From: Xanthobacteraceae bacterium
Lineage (GTDB): Bacteria > Pseudomonadota > Alphaproteobacteria > Rhizobiales > Xanthobacteraceae
DNA length: 13,348 nt
Assembly: GCA_030044035.1 (NCBI GenBank)
Contig: JASHWN010000331.1
Span: 1 to 13,348 of the forward strand
Reading direction: 5' to 3'
The notes under the pieces are model-generated. The model was not told where the DNA came from. It ran no database searches and saw only the letters and a list, made by a program, of their open reading frames with translations. The first letter of the stretch is position 1; the number at the start of each line of letters is the position of its first letter. Below, piece by piece: positions 5,880 to 13,159 of the stretch. A program made the translations under genes and the position numbers.

Positions 5880-7013
5880 ATGCCCCTCAAAGTTCGCGCC
5901 GCCGTGGCTTACGCGGCCGGCAAGCCGCTCGAAGTCACCGATGTTGCACTCGACGGCCCGCGCGCCGGCGAGGTTTTGGTCGAGATCAAGGCCACCGGCA
6001 TTTGCCATACCGACGAGTTCACGCTGTCGGGCGCCGATCCGGAGGGGCTATTCCCCGCCATTTTGGGCCACGAGGGCGCCGGCATCGTGGTCGAGGTCGG
6101 GCCGGATGTCAGCTCGGTCAAGAAGGGCGACCATGTCATTCCGCTCTACATCCCGGAATGCCGGCAATGCCCGTCTTGCCTGTCGCGCAAGACCAATTTG
6201 TGCACGGCGATCCGCACCACCCAGGGCCAGGGCGTGATGCCGGACGGCACCTCGCGGTTCTCGATCGACGGCCGCAAGCTGCACCACTACATGGGCTGCT
6301 CGACCTTCGCCAATTTCACCGTGCTGCCGGAGATCGCGGTGGCGAAAATCCGCGACGACGCGCCGTTCGACAAGGTCTGCTACATCGGCTGCGGCGTCAC
6401 CACCGGCATCGGCGCGGTGATCAACACCGCCAAGGTCGAGCGCGGCGCCAAGGCGATCGTGTTCGGCCTGGGCGGCATCGGGCTCAACGTCATCCAGGGA
6501 TTGCGGCTTGCCGGCGCCGACATGATCATCGGCGTCGACCTCAATCCCGACAAGAAAGCCTGGGGCGAGCGCTTCGGCATGACGCACTTCGTCAATCCGA
6601 ACGAGGTCGGCGGCGATCTGGTCGCCCATCTGGTCGACATGACCAAGAGCGGCGCCGACCAGATCGGCGGTGCCGATTACACCTTCGAATGCGTCGGCAA
6701 CGTCAAGCTGATGCGCGCGGCGCTGGAGAGCTGCCATCGCGGCTGGGGCCAGAGCATCATCATCGGCGTCGCCGGCTCAGGCCAGGAGATCGCGACCCGG
6801 CCGTTTCAGCTCGTTACCGGGCGGGTCTGGCGCGGCACCGCGTTCGGCGGCGCCCGCGGCCGCTCCGACGTGCCGAAGATCGTCGACTGGTACATGGCCG
6901 GCAAGATTGCGATCGATCCGATGATCACCCACACCATGCCGCTTGCCGAGATCAACAAGGCGTTCGACCTGATGCGCGACGGCAAGAGCATCCGCAGCGT
7001 GGTGGTGTATTAG
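5880..7013 (+). CDS. adhC: Class III alcohol dehydrogenase / S-(hydroxymethyl)glutathione dehydrogenase (377 aa)
   Basis: This zinc-dependent, NAD-linked medium-chain dehydrogenase oxidises S-hydroxymethylglutathione (formaldehyde detoxification) and in many organisms reduces S-nitrosoglutathione. Catalytic zinc ligands are C42 (GICHTDEF), H64 with E65 (GHEGAG) and C171 ([10 protein letters not shown]). The structural zinc site is C94, C97, C100 and C108 ([15 protein letters not shown]). The NAD fold shows GLGGIG at 196-201 with D220 at the strand end. Arg112 in AIRTTQGQG matches the class III anion-binding arginine. The C-terminal block [21 protein letters not shown] and length are typical. 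I chose ATG 5880; its ribosome binding site is weak, and the upstream open frame is antisense to the PaiB-like gene. No glutathione-dependent formaldehyde-activating enzyme or S-formylglutathione hydrolase gene is adjacent. The symbol follows common alphaproteobacterial usage; frmA is a synonym elsewhere. Confidence 0.93.
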   Translation: MPLKVRAAVAYAAGKPLEVTDVALDGPRAGEVLVEIKATGICHTDEFTLSGADPEGLFPAILGHEGAGIVVEVGPDVSSVKKGDHVIPLYIPECRQCPSCLSRKTNLCTAIRTTQGQGVMPDGTSRFSIDGRKLHHYMGCSTFANFTVLPEIAVAKIRDDAPFDKVCYIGCGVTTGIGAVINTAKVERGAKAIVFGLGGIGLNVIQGLRLAGADMIIGVDLNPDKKAWGERFGMTHFVNPNEVGGDLVAHLVDMTKSGADQIGGADYTFECVGNVKLMRAALESCHRGWGQSIIIGVAGSGQEIATRPFQLVTGRVWRGTAFGGARGRSDVPKIVDWYMAGKIAIDPMITHTMPLAEINKAFDLMRDGKSIRSVVVY

Positions 7014-7073
7014 CGTCGCGGCGAAGGAGCTCACGCGCGGCACGAGATCGCATTGTCAGCTCGGACAATAATC

Positions 7074-7484
7074 ATGAAAATCACAGGCGTCGAGCCGATT
7101 CTGATTGCTGTGCCCTATGAGCATATCGGCGACGCCGCCGAGGCACGTCACGCCATCGAGGCCGGCGCGCTCGATATTTTCCAGCCGAGCATCGCCAAGA
7201 TCGGCGGCATCGTCGCGATGGGCAAGGCGATCGATATCGCCAAAGCGCGCGGCGTCCGCGTGATGCCGCACTCGCCCTATTTCGACCCGGGACTGATCGC
7301 GACGCTGCACGTCATCGCCGCGTGCCTTCCCGACTCGCTGTGCGAGCGCTTCTATTGCGAGCTTGAAGCAACGCCCTTGGGCGACGCGGTGACCGCGCGC
7401 GACGGCCACATGCAAGTGCCGCAAGGAGCTGGATTGGGCATCGACGTCGATGAAAGCGTGATCGCCCGCTATCGCGTGGCCTGA
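7074..7484 (+). pseudogene. Mandelate racemase/muconate lactonizing-type enolase gene with large in-frame internal deletion (136 codons left)
   Basis: The first 17 codons (MKITGVEPILIAVPYEH) match the N-terminus of enolase-superfamily sugar-acid dehydratases/racemases. The next codons (IGDAAEARHAIEAG) match the late barrel region, which follows about 250 residues further on in an intact protein of about 370-390 residues. The C-terminal part is well preserved: DIFQPSIAKIGGI, AKARGVRVMPHSPYF (with a conserved His), the CERFYCELEATPLG block, and the tail VDESVIARYR. The missing segment holds the capping-domain bulk, the KxK-type base and the three Asp/Glu metal ligands, so the product cannot be an active enzyme. 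The junction is near 7125 and keeps the frame; no stop codon or frameshift is seen in what remains. No good ribosome binding site is visible. It lies 60 nt after the dehydrogenase gene on the same strand. An assembly artefact is possible. The family call is confident; the deletion is inferred by comparison from memory. Confidence 0.8.
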
Positions 7485-7498
7485 ACGTCACAGGCCGC
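7462..7498. repeat. Direct repeat copy 1, across the enolase-remnant stop codon
   Basis: This 37-nt stretch covers the last codons of the enolase remnant and 14 nt beyond. It matches 7827-7863 at 32 of 37 positions, including TCGCCCGCTATCGCG and AACGTCACAGGC. The copies are 365 nt apart in the same orientation and frame. Confidence 0.7.
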
Positions 7499-7531
7499 AC
7501 CGTTCGTCGCACCAAATCCGGGTGGGCACCG

Positions 7532-7557
7532 GGAACTCGTTCCTTCCCGCCCAAGTT
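7532..7557 (+). promoter_or_regulatory. Candidate EcfG-type general stress promoter
   Basis: GGAAC (7532-7536) and AGTT (7554-7557) are 17 nt apart. The alphaproteobacterial general stress sigma factor EcfG recognises GGAAC, a 16-17 nt spacer and CGTT; here the -35 box is exact and the -10 box matches at 3 of 4. Transcription would begin near 7565, ahead of a good ribosome binding site at 7583-7589 and the start at 7597. Confidence 0.4.
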
Positions 7558-7596
7558 TTCCTACGAGCGGGCGAACGCAATCGGAAGGAATGCGCC

Positions 7597-7812
7597 ATGG
7601 CTGGACTGCGTGGCAAAGATCGGCAGCACCCAGCGGCCCGCGACGTGCGGTCCGGCGCCTACGACCGGGGCACGAGCGGTCGCGTCTCCGACCGCCAGAA
7701 TGATATCACGAGCGATGACATGCCTGAGGGACTTCGGCGCCAACCCAAGGGCGCACCTAACAAGGGTTTTCGGCGGGGCGACCCGGCGAAGCACGTTCCG
7801 CAGAACGACTAA
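7597..7812 (+). CDS. Small basic, probably disordered hypothetical protein (71 aa)
   Basis: I do not recognise a family. The start ATG 7597 is supported by GGAAGGA at 7583-7589, 7 nt upstream, and by a candidate stress promoter at 7532-7557. The product is very hydrophilic and rich in Arg, Lys, Gly, Asp and Pro, with no hydrophobic core, signal or membrane segment: MAGLRGKDRQHPAARDV at the start, then RQPKGAPNKGFRRGDPAKH near the end. Such composition suggests a disordered, possibly nucleic-acid-binding or stress-protective protein; that is inference from composition only. It sits alone between the enolase remnant and the convergent TPR gene, inside the segment bounded by the 37-nt direct repeats. 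The same DNA is open in another frame and on the other strand, so coding status is uncertain; the signals before the start are the main argument. Confidence 0.48.
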   Translation: MAGLRGKDRQHPAARDVRSGAYDRGTSGRVSDRQNDITSDDMPEGLRRQPKGAPNKGFRRGDPAKHVPQND

Positions 7813-7826
7813 TGAAGGGACGGCCG

Positions 7827-7863
7827 TCGCCCGCTATCGCGCCGCCGAAACGTCACAGGCTGC
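7827..7863. repeat. Direct repeat copy 2, overlapping the 3' end of the TPR gene
   Basis: This is the second copy of the 37-nt repeat at 7462-7498. Read in the matching frame it gives VARYRAAE, against IARYRVA-stop in the enolase remnant, and the similarity appears to reach a few codons further upstream (NEGTAVARYR here, DESVIARYR there). Its last 11 nt include the stop codon and final codons of the TPR gene on the - strand. Confidence 0.65.
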
Positions 7864-9871
7864 GGACATAGTCGTGCAATGCGGCCCGCACACGCCGGAT
7901 GACGCCATCCCACGCCCGCGTACCATCCTGGCGAAACAGCCGCGCCGTCGGATACCACGGGCTGTCGTCGCGATCGAGCAGCCAGCGCCAATCGGGCATG
8001 AACGGCAGCAATATCCAGACCGGTTTCGCCAGCGCACCAGCGAGGTGGGCGACGCTGGTATCGACAGAGAGGACGAGATCGAGATTCGATATCAGCGCCG
8101 CCGTGTCGGCGTAATCCTTGAGCTCCTCACCGAAATGAACAATATCGCTGCGCTCGGCCAGCAGGGCAGCGTCGGCAGCGCGCACATCCCGATGCAAGCT
8201 GACGAAGGTGGCGTCGATGCCGGCCAGAAGCGGCAAGAACGGGCGCAGCCCGATCGAACGGGTGCGATCGTTGTCGTGTATCGGGTTACCCGACCAGGCG
8301 ATGCCGATGCGCGGGCGATTCCGCGGTCCCAGCTTTGCGTTCCAGCCGTCGGCCGCCGCAGCGGCGCTCCGCAAATAAGGGGTCTCGGCGGGTATCGTCG
8401 CGAGCCGGGTCGCGAATGCCCGCGGCAGGCTGAGCAAGCTGCACTGCAAATCGAAATCGGGTAACGGCTCGCCGCGCGCCACGACCTGCGTCACACCGGC
8501 GAGGCTGCGCATCAGCTCCTGCTGCGGCTTGAGCACTTCCAGGATCACGCGCGCGCCGCGCGCCGCGACAAGCGGCGCGTAGCGGCAGAACTGGATCGCG
8601 TCGCCAAAACCGTCGGCGGCGTGCAGAAGAACGGTCATGCCCGCGATGTTCTCTGCTCCCGACCATTGCGGCTGCACGAAGCCGCGCTCGTTGCCTTTCA
8701 ATGGTTCGATTTGCCATCGCCATTCGAACTTTTCCCAGCCGAGAGGAAGGTCGCCGGTCAGCAGGCGGCAGAGAGCCTCGCCGTAATGCGGCTCGGCCAA
8801 ATCCGGCTCCACGGCAAGCGCCCGCCGATAACTCGCCAGCGCCTCATCGAAGCGTCGCAAATTATAAAGTGCGATGCCGCGATTGTGATGGGTGATGGCG
8901 TTGTCCGGCGCCAGTGCGACCGTGCGCTCATGGCTGGCCAGAGCCTCTTCGAAGCGCGCCAGCTCGTGCAGAGCAATAGCCCGATTGCAATGCGCCCAGA
9001 TATAGTCCGGCCGCCGCGCGATCGCGCGCTCGAAGCTCAGCAACGCCTCGTCAAATTGCTTGAGCGCAAGCAGCGCATTGCCGCGATTGTAGTGCAGCTC
9101 GGCAGACTCCAGCCCTAGTGCAAGGGCGCGGTCGAGGCTCACCAGCGCCTCTTCGGGCCGTTTCAACTCGCACAGCGCGGCCCCCCGGTTGCAGAGCGTC
9201 TCGGCATGGTCCGGCTGAATGGCAAGGGCGCGGTCGTAGCTGACTAAAGCCTCGTCGAACCGCTTCAGCTCCGCCAAGGCGTCGCCCCGATTGACGAGCG
9301 CCAGGGCATAGTCCGGTTGAATGGCAAGCGCGCAGTCGCAGCTCGCCAACGCCTCCTCTAACCGCTTCAGCCGGCGCAAGGCGGCGCCGCGATAGCAGAA
9401 CGCCTCCGCATAGTGCGGCCGCAGCGCCAGCGCGCGGTCGCAACTTGCCAGCGCCTCCTCGAACCGCATCAGCTCGTGCAGCGCGGCGCCGCGATTGCAC
9501 AACGCCTCGGCATGGTCCGGCCATACTGCCAGCGCGCGGTCGTAGCTGGCCAACGCCTCCTCGAACCGTTTCAGTCGTTGCAGCGCAAGGCCGCGCTGGT
9601 TCCAGGCCAGGCTATTCTCGGGATTTATATCGAGCGCGAGGTTTATTTGACCGAGGGCCTGCGCATAGTCGCCGCGCTGATACGAAATGACGCTGAGGAG
9701 GTGCAGGCTGTCCGAATGGTCGGGCTGTGCCGCGAGAATTTGTCTATAGAGCTGCTCGGCCTCGGCCAATCGGCCGGCTTGATGGGACGTGAAGGCCTCG
9801 ACCAGCCAGGACGCTATGTTGAGCGCTGACTGCTGCCGCGGCGCGGATTGTTCGCGCACTTGCCCTCCCAT
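7853..9871 (-). CDS. TPR-repeat protein with glycosyltransferase-like C-terminal domain (672 aa)
   Basis: The N-terminal half is a tetratricopeptide solenoid: about ten 34-residue units (roughly 20-359) with the TPR pattern, for example NRGAALHEL..FEEALASCDRALAL.P. A degenerate eleventh unit (GWEKFEWRW) follows. The C-terminal ~270 residues resemble the GT9/GT41-like domain often fused to TPRs in soil proteobacteria: LLHAADGFGDAIQF (415-428), RIGIAWSGNP (521-530), FVSLHRDVR (556-564), and DLVLSVDTSVAHLAGALAKP (598-617) before the WILLPFMPDWRWLLDR block (619-634). There is no signal peptide or membrane segment, so a cytosolic protein modifying proteins or glycans is likely; the acceptor is unknown. 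I chose the ATG at 9871, preceded by GGGAGAA at a workable distance; the ATG at 9889 (six residues longer) lacks a site, and a GTG at 9859 also has GGGAGG in front. Several units are unusually Cys-rich (LCNRG, SCDCAL). It stands alone, divergent from the TctC gene. Confidence 0.9.
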   Translation of the reverse strand: MGGQVREQSAPRQQSALNIASWLVEAFTSHQAGRLAEAEQLYRQILAAQPDHSDSLHLLSVISYQRGDYAQALGQINLALDINPENSLAWNQRGLALQRLKRFEEALASYDRALAVWPDHAEALCNRGAALHELMRFEEALASCDRALALRPHYAEAFCYRGAALRRLKRLEEALASCDCALAIQPDYALALVNRGDALAELKRFDEALVSYDRALAIQPDHAETLCNRGAALCELKRPEEALVSLDRALALGLESAELHYNRGNALLALKQFDEALLSFERAIARRPDYIWAHCNRAIALHELARFEEALASHERTVALAPDNAITHHNRGIALYNLRRFDEALASYRRALAVEPDLAEPHYGEALCRLLTGDLPLGWEKFEWRWQIEPLKGNERGFVQPQWSGAENIAGMTVLLHAADGFGDAIQFCRYAPLVAARGARVILEVLKPQQELMRSLAGVTQVVARGEPLPDFDLQCSLLSLPRAFATRLATIPAETPYLRSAAAAADGWNAKLGPRNRPRIGIAWSGNPIHDNDRTRSIGLRPFLPLLAGIDATFVSLHRDVRAADAALLAERSDIVHFGEELKDYADTAALISNLDLVLSVDTSVAHLAGALAKPVWILLPFMPDWRWLLDRDDSPWYPTARLFRQDGTRAWDGVIRRVRAALHDYVRSL
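8795..9610 (-). repeat. Tandem 102-bp repeats encoding eight consecutive TPR units
   Basis: Eight in-register 102-bp units (816 bp) lie head to tail within the TPR gene, with strongly similar nucleotide sequence. On the + strand the phrases GCCAGCGCCTCCTCGAACCG, GCGCGGTCG and ATGGTCCGG recur at 102-bp intervals. High DNA similarity among units suggests recent internal duplication or recombination, so unit number may vary between strains and short-read assembly here could be unreliable. Confidence 0.8.
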
Positions 9872-10132
9872 CGTTCGATTTTCTCCCATGGATCGGGCGG
9901 CCGCGCAACTTGCCCGCTAATAGGCCTCGCGGCCGCCTCAGTCCGCCTTCAGCTGTGCGAAGTTCACGACCGGCGCGGCGGTGAAAATTCATGTATCGAC
10001 TCCGCCAGCGATCGCCCACTCGGGGCGGATGCCGCGCTTTGGCACCGCAGCGCTGAAGCTTGCCACGTCCTTCGCGGCCCGGCATTTTTTAGCGGCGGGC
10101 GCGACGGTCAATCTGACGTGGGGAGTATCACG

Positions 10133-11182
10133 ATGAAGGTGCATGGCCTAGACGCAAGGCGCGTCCCGCCGATAGCGACGCTGCTCGCGGCGTCGCTGAC
10201 CTTCCTGCTCGTTGCCGCCGGTTCCGCGCTCGGGCAAGCGCCCGCCGGCCTGGTTGCCGGCAAGAACGTCAACCTGATCATCGGCTTCGGCCCGGGCGGC
10301 GGTTACGATATCTGGGGACGGCTCGTTGCCGGCCATATCGGCCAGCATCTTCCGGGCAATCCAGCAGTGGTAGCGCAAAACATGCCCGGCGGCGGCAGCT
10401 ACCGCGCGGCGAGCTACATCTACAATCAGGCGCCAAAGGACGGCAGCACGTTCGCCATCATCGCCCGCGACGCCGCGCTTGGGCCGCTGACCGGCCAAGC
10501 CGGCGCGCTGTTCGACGCCACCAAATTCTCCTGGATCGGCACGCCGGCGACCGAGACCAATATCTGCATCGCCTATCACACCGCGCCAGTGCAAACGGCG
10601 CAGGATCTCCTGCAAAGGCAGCTGATCGTCGGCGATAACGGTCCCGGCACCGGCACGCACTCCTACCCGCTGGCGCTGAACGCCATTCTCGGCACGAAGT
10701 TCAAGCTCGTCGGCGGCTACCCTTCCTCGGCCGATGTTTTCCTCGCCATGGAACGCGGCGAGGTGCAGGGCATTTGTGAAAGTCTCGACAGCGTGAAATC
10801 GCGCCGGCCTGACTGGATACCGTCGGGCACGGTCAAGGTGCTGTTCCAAGGCGGCGCCAAGCCCGATCCGGAATTGCACGATGTGCCGTTCGTCGTCGAT
10901 CTGGCGCAGCGCCCGGAAGATAAGCAGGCCATCGAGTTTCTTTACGTCGGCCAGGGCATCGGCCGGCCGTTCATCGCGCCGCCCGGCCTGCCGCCGGACC
11001 GCCTGAAAATGCTGCGCGACGCCTTCGATACCACCATGAAGGACCCGGCCTTCATCGCCGAAGCCAAGCTGCGCAAGTTCGACCTCAGCGCCGAGGACGG
11101 CGCGCACCTGCAAGCGCTGATCGACAAAGCTTACGCAACGCCTCGGCCAATCATCGAACGCATCGCGAAGCTCATTCAGTAA
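10133..11182 (+). CDS. TctC/Bug-family periplasmic solute-binding protein (349 aa)
   Basis: This belongs to the tripartite tricarboxylate transporter receptor (TctC, also called Bug) family of periplasmic proteins that bind carboxylates and similar small molecules. ATG 10133 has GGGGAG at 10120-10125. A signal peptide spans residues 1-36: basic start, hydrophobic TLLAASLTFLLVAAG, cleavage after ALGQA. Family blocks follow: NVNLIIGFGPGGGYDIWGRL (45-64), GNPAVVAQNMPGGGSYRAA (75-93), the YIYNQAPKDGSTFAI block (95-109), VGDNGPGTGTHSYPLALNAI in the middle, and IEFLYVGQGIGRPFIAPPGL near the C-terminal third. Length is normal and no key region is missing. No TctA or TctB membrane subunit is next to it, so it is an orphan receptor, a common situation for this expanded family; it may serve a distant transporter or signal to a two-component or chemotaxis system. 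The ligand is not predictable. Confidence 0.9.
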   Translation: MKVHGLDARRVPPIATLLAASLTFLLVAAGSALGQAPAGLVAGKNVNLIIGFGPGGGYDIWGRLVAGHIGQHLPGNPAVVAQNMPGGGSYRAASYIYNQAPKDGSTFAIIARDAALGPLTGQAGALFDATKFSWIGTPATETNICIAYHTAPVQTAQDLLQRQLIVGDNGPGTGTHSYPLALNAILGTKFKLVGGYPSSADVFLAMERGEVQGICESLDSVKSRRPDWIPSGTVKVLFQGGAKPDPELHDVPFVVDLAQRPEDKQAIEFLYVGQGIGRPFIAPPGLPPDRLKMLRDAFDTTMKDPAFIAEAKLRKFDLSAEDGAHLQALIDKAYATPRPIIERIAKLIQ

Positions 11183-11257
11183 TGGCGGCCTACGACTGTT
11201 ATCCGTCACCCTGAGGTGCGAGCGAAGCGAGCCTCGAAGGGCGACGGCCGAGGTGCA

Positions 11258-11283
11258 CCGAAATCGGGCATGCCCGATTTCGG
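11258..11283. repeat. Perfect 26-bp palindrome
   Basis: The half-site CCGAAATCGGGCA is followed directly by its exact reverse complement, with no spacer. It lies within the composite intergenic element, between its two arms. Confidence 0.8.
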
Positions 11284-11295
11284 CATGTTTATTTT

Positions 11296-11319
11296 CCAGA
11301 TCGGCTATAGCCGATCTGG
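11296..11319. repeat. Perfect 24-bp palindrome
   Basis: The half-site CCAGATCGGCTA is followed directly by its exact reverse complement, with no spacer. It starts 13 bp after the 26-bp palindrome and differs from it in sequence, though both share an ATCGG core. Confidence 0.8.
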
Positions 11320-11382
11320 ATGCCGGCATCCTTCGAGGCGCGCCTGTGGCGCGCACTTCAGGATGACGGTGAACATGGAATC

Positions 11383-13086
11383 CTACGCCGCGCGCACGCT
11401 GGCGATGAAGGTGTCGAGCTTCTGATTGACCATGTCGGCGTCGCGCAACAGGCGCTGCATTTCGGACTCGGCGAGTTTGGACGCGCCGTCGGTCTGATTG
11501 GCGGCCTCGTGCAGCCGTGTGAGGATGTCGGCGACCTTTTCGACGCAGCCCTTGGCCGAAGCCGCGCTGCCGGCGATTTCGGAGGTGCCGGCGGCCTGGT
11601 CGTTGACGCAGCCGGCGATGGCCTGCGACAGCTGCTCGACATTGTGCATCGCCTTGACGATGGAAGCGATGCTGGTCGCCACCGTCGAGCAGGACGATTT
11701 CACCGCCTCGATGCGGGCGGTGATTTCGCGGGTCGCCCGCTCCGTCTGATTGGACAGCGCCTTCACTTCGGTCGCGACGACGCCAAATCCCCTGCCCGCT
11801 TCGCCGGCGCGGGCGGCTTCGATCGTGGCGTTGAGCGCCAACAGATTGGTGCTGCCGGCGATGTCCTGGATCAGACCCACCGCCGTATTGATGTCCTGCA
11901 CCGCCTTGATGAGCTGTGCCATTTCATTGTCGACGCGCTTGGTCTCCGCCGCCGTGAACTTGACGAAGTCGCTCGCCTGCGCGACCTGACCGGCGACTTC
12001 CGGGATTGCCTGCGCGATTTGCTGCGCCGCGCCGTCCACGGTTTGCACGCTGAGCGACATCACGTCGACCACCTGCGTCATGTCGGCGGATTGATCGCGC
12101 GTCGCCTCGGCGCTTTTGGCGAGCTCGGCCGAGCTTGCCGTGACTTTCTTGGCGGTTTCATTCAGCCGCGACGCGATCAGCTTCACCGAAGCTTCGAAAT
12201 CCGCCGCCAGGGCGTTCATCTCGGTCTTGCGCAAATCGGCATGACGCTGCTGCTCGGCGCGCTGCCGTTCCTCCAGCTCACGAATTTGCGCGGCGTTGTC
12301 GCGGAAAACGCCGATCGCCTTGACCATGCGGCCGATCTCGTCGGAGCGATCGGCGTAGCCGATCGTGACGCCGAGATCGCCTTTCGCGATCGCCAGCATT
12401 TTTTTCGTCACGTTGCGCACCGGCCTGACGATTGACAGCGCGACCAAGATGCTCACGAGCACGCTTAAGGGGATGACGATCAAGAACGCGGCGAGCAGGA
12501 TCGCGCGGCTCTGCCGCGCCGAGTCGACCATGGCAACGGCGAAGTCTTGGCTCGAAAAGCGGATCGATTGCGCGATCTCGTCGGTGTTCTTGTGCAAGCC
12601 CGAGAGCAGATCGTCGATTTCGCCGAGCATCATCACGGCCATGCTCGGCTGCACCGCGCCCATCTCCATGGCATCCTTGGACAGCTTGCCGAACTTGAGC
12701 CAACCGTCCCGCACCTTCTCCAACAGCTTGCTCTCATGCTCGGGAAGCTCGCCGTGTGCAAGCAGCGTGTCGATGCGCCAGGAGATGTAGGCGTTGCGCG
12801 CCTGCAGGTCGTCCTCGGACTTTTTCAGGGTGGCGCGATCGACGCCGCTGTTCATCCAGGAGACGTAGCGGAACAGCGAAAGCTGCGTTTCGGACAAGGC
12901 TTCGCTGAGCCGCTCGACGGCGTTCAACGTCGGCAGCTTGGACCGCGACATGGCGTCGAGCCCGGATGCGGTTTCGGCGATGAACAGATAGCTCCTGGCG
13001 CCGAGCACAAGCAGGCAGGCCAACAGCAGAATCGGCGCGGCGAACGCCTTGATGATGATGGGCAGGTTGGCAAGCCGCCGAAGCAT
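11383..13086 (-). CDS. Methyl-accepting chemotaxis protein (567 aa)
   Basis: This is a transmembrane chemoreceptor that senses a ligand or partner and controls CheA through CheW. TM1 is about residues 10-34. The periplasmic part (35-194) is helical and of four-helix-bundle type by length and pattern. TM2 is about 195-219 ([26 protein letters not shown]), followed by a HAMP domain (218-270, [20 protein letters not shown]) and the coiled-coil signalling domain. The conserved hairpin tip is [20 protein letters not shown] (409-428) with [13 protein letters not shown] after it. The C-terminus (TFIASVRAA) has no CheR/CheB docking pentapeptide. The ATG at 13086 opens the hydrophobic N-terminus; GGAAAG lies rather far upstream. 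The gene follows a Cache-domain gene on the same strand by 73 nt, so the two are probably co-transcribed and may work together. Specific ligand unknown. Confidence 0.93.
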   Translation of the reverse strand: MLRRLANLPIIIKAFAAPILLLACLLVLGARSYLFIAETASGLDAMSRSKLPTLNAVERLSEALSETQLSLFRYVSWMNSGVDRATLKKSEDDLQARNAYISWRIDTLLAHGELPEHESKLLEKVRDGWLKFGKLSKDAMEMGAVQPSMAVMMLGEIDDLLSGLHKNTDEIAQSIRFSSQDFAVAMVDSARQSRAILLAAFLIVIPLSVLVSILVALSIVRPVRNVTKKMLAIAKGDLGVTIGYADRSDEIGRMVKAIGVFRDNAAQIRELEERQRAEQQRHADLRKTEMNALAADFEASVKLIASRLNETAKKVTASSAELAKSAEATRDQSADMTQVVDVMSLSVQTVDGAAQQIAQAIPEVAGQVAQASDFVKFTAAETKRVDNEMAQLIKAVQDINTAVGLIQDIAGSTNLLALNATIEAARAGEAGRGFGVVATEVKALSNQTERATREITARIEAVKSSCSTVATSIASIVKAMHNVEQLSQAIAGCVNDQAAGTSEIAGSAASAKGCVEKVADILTRLHEAANQTDGASKLAESEMQRLLRDADMVNQKLDTFIASVRAA

Positions 13087-13115
13087 GATGGAAATGCGCC
13101 TTTCCGGCGCCAGCG

Positions 13116-13152
13116 CTCAGGCGGGCCGGTGTCCTGAGAGCCGCAAAGCGGC
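13116..13152. other. Two small hairpins between the Cache and chemoreceptor genes
   Basis: CTCAGG (13116-13121) pairs with CCTGAG (13133-13138) around an 11-nt loop, and GCCGC-AAA-GCGGC follows at 13140-13152. In the direction of transcription (- strand) the T-run precedes rather than follows the second hairpin, so neither is a typical terminator. They could lower or separate expression of the two genes. Confidence 0.3.
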
Positions 13153-13159
13153 AAAAATT

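Larger units (their letters stand above)
11203..11369. repeat. Composite palindromic intergenic element (REP/BIME-like)
   Basis: Two inverted arms, 11203-11247 and 11323-11369, share CCGTCAnCCTGA.GTGCG and CCTCGAAGG in opposite orientation. The right arm has its own hairpin, GCGCGCC-TGT-GGCGCGC. Between the arms lie two further perfect palindromes (11258-11283 and 11296-11319). The element occupies nearly the whole convergent space between the TctC stop codon and the chemoreceptor stop codon. Arms of this CCTGAGG/CCTCGAAGG type are, as I recall, dispersed in many alphaproteobacterial genomes. It could serve as a bidirectional terminator or mRNA end protector. Confidence 0.75.

Noticed and set aside
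3540..6737. Long open frames antisense to the SDR, hydrolase and dehydrogenase genes
   Set aside because: They mirror the GC-rich third positions of the real genes, are rich in Arg/His/Asp without family motifs, and have no ribosome binding sites.
7853..9610. Recurring 102-bp units as a CRISPR-like array
   Set aside because: The units are contiguous coding TPRs without unique spacers.
7610..9829. Open frames on the + strand across the TPR gene
   Set aside because: They are shadows of the repeated TPR codons; the recurring peptide pattern reflects the 102-bp period, not a gene.
10042..10070. TGGCAC...TTGCC as a sigma-54 promoter for the TctC gene
   Set aside because: The spacing between the GG and GC elements is far longer than the fixed sigma-54 spacing.
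11320..12435. 371-codon + strand open frame across the palindromic element and the chemoreceptor gene
   Set aside because: It is antisense to the strongly conserved MCP signalling domain and starts inside a palindromic repeat arm.
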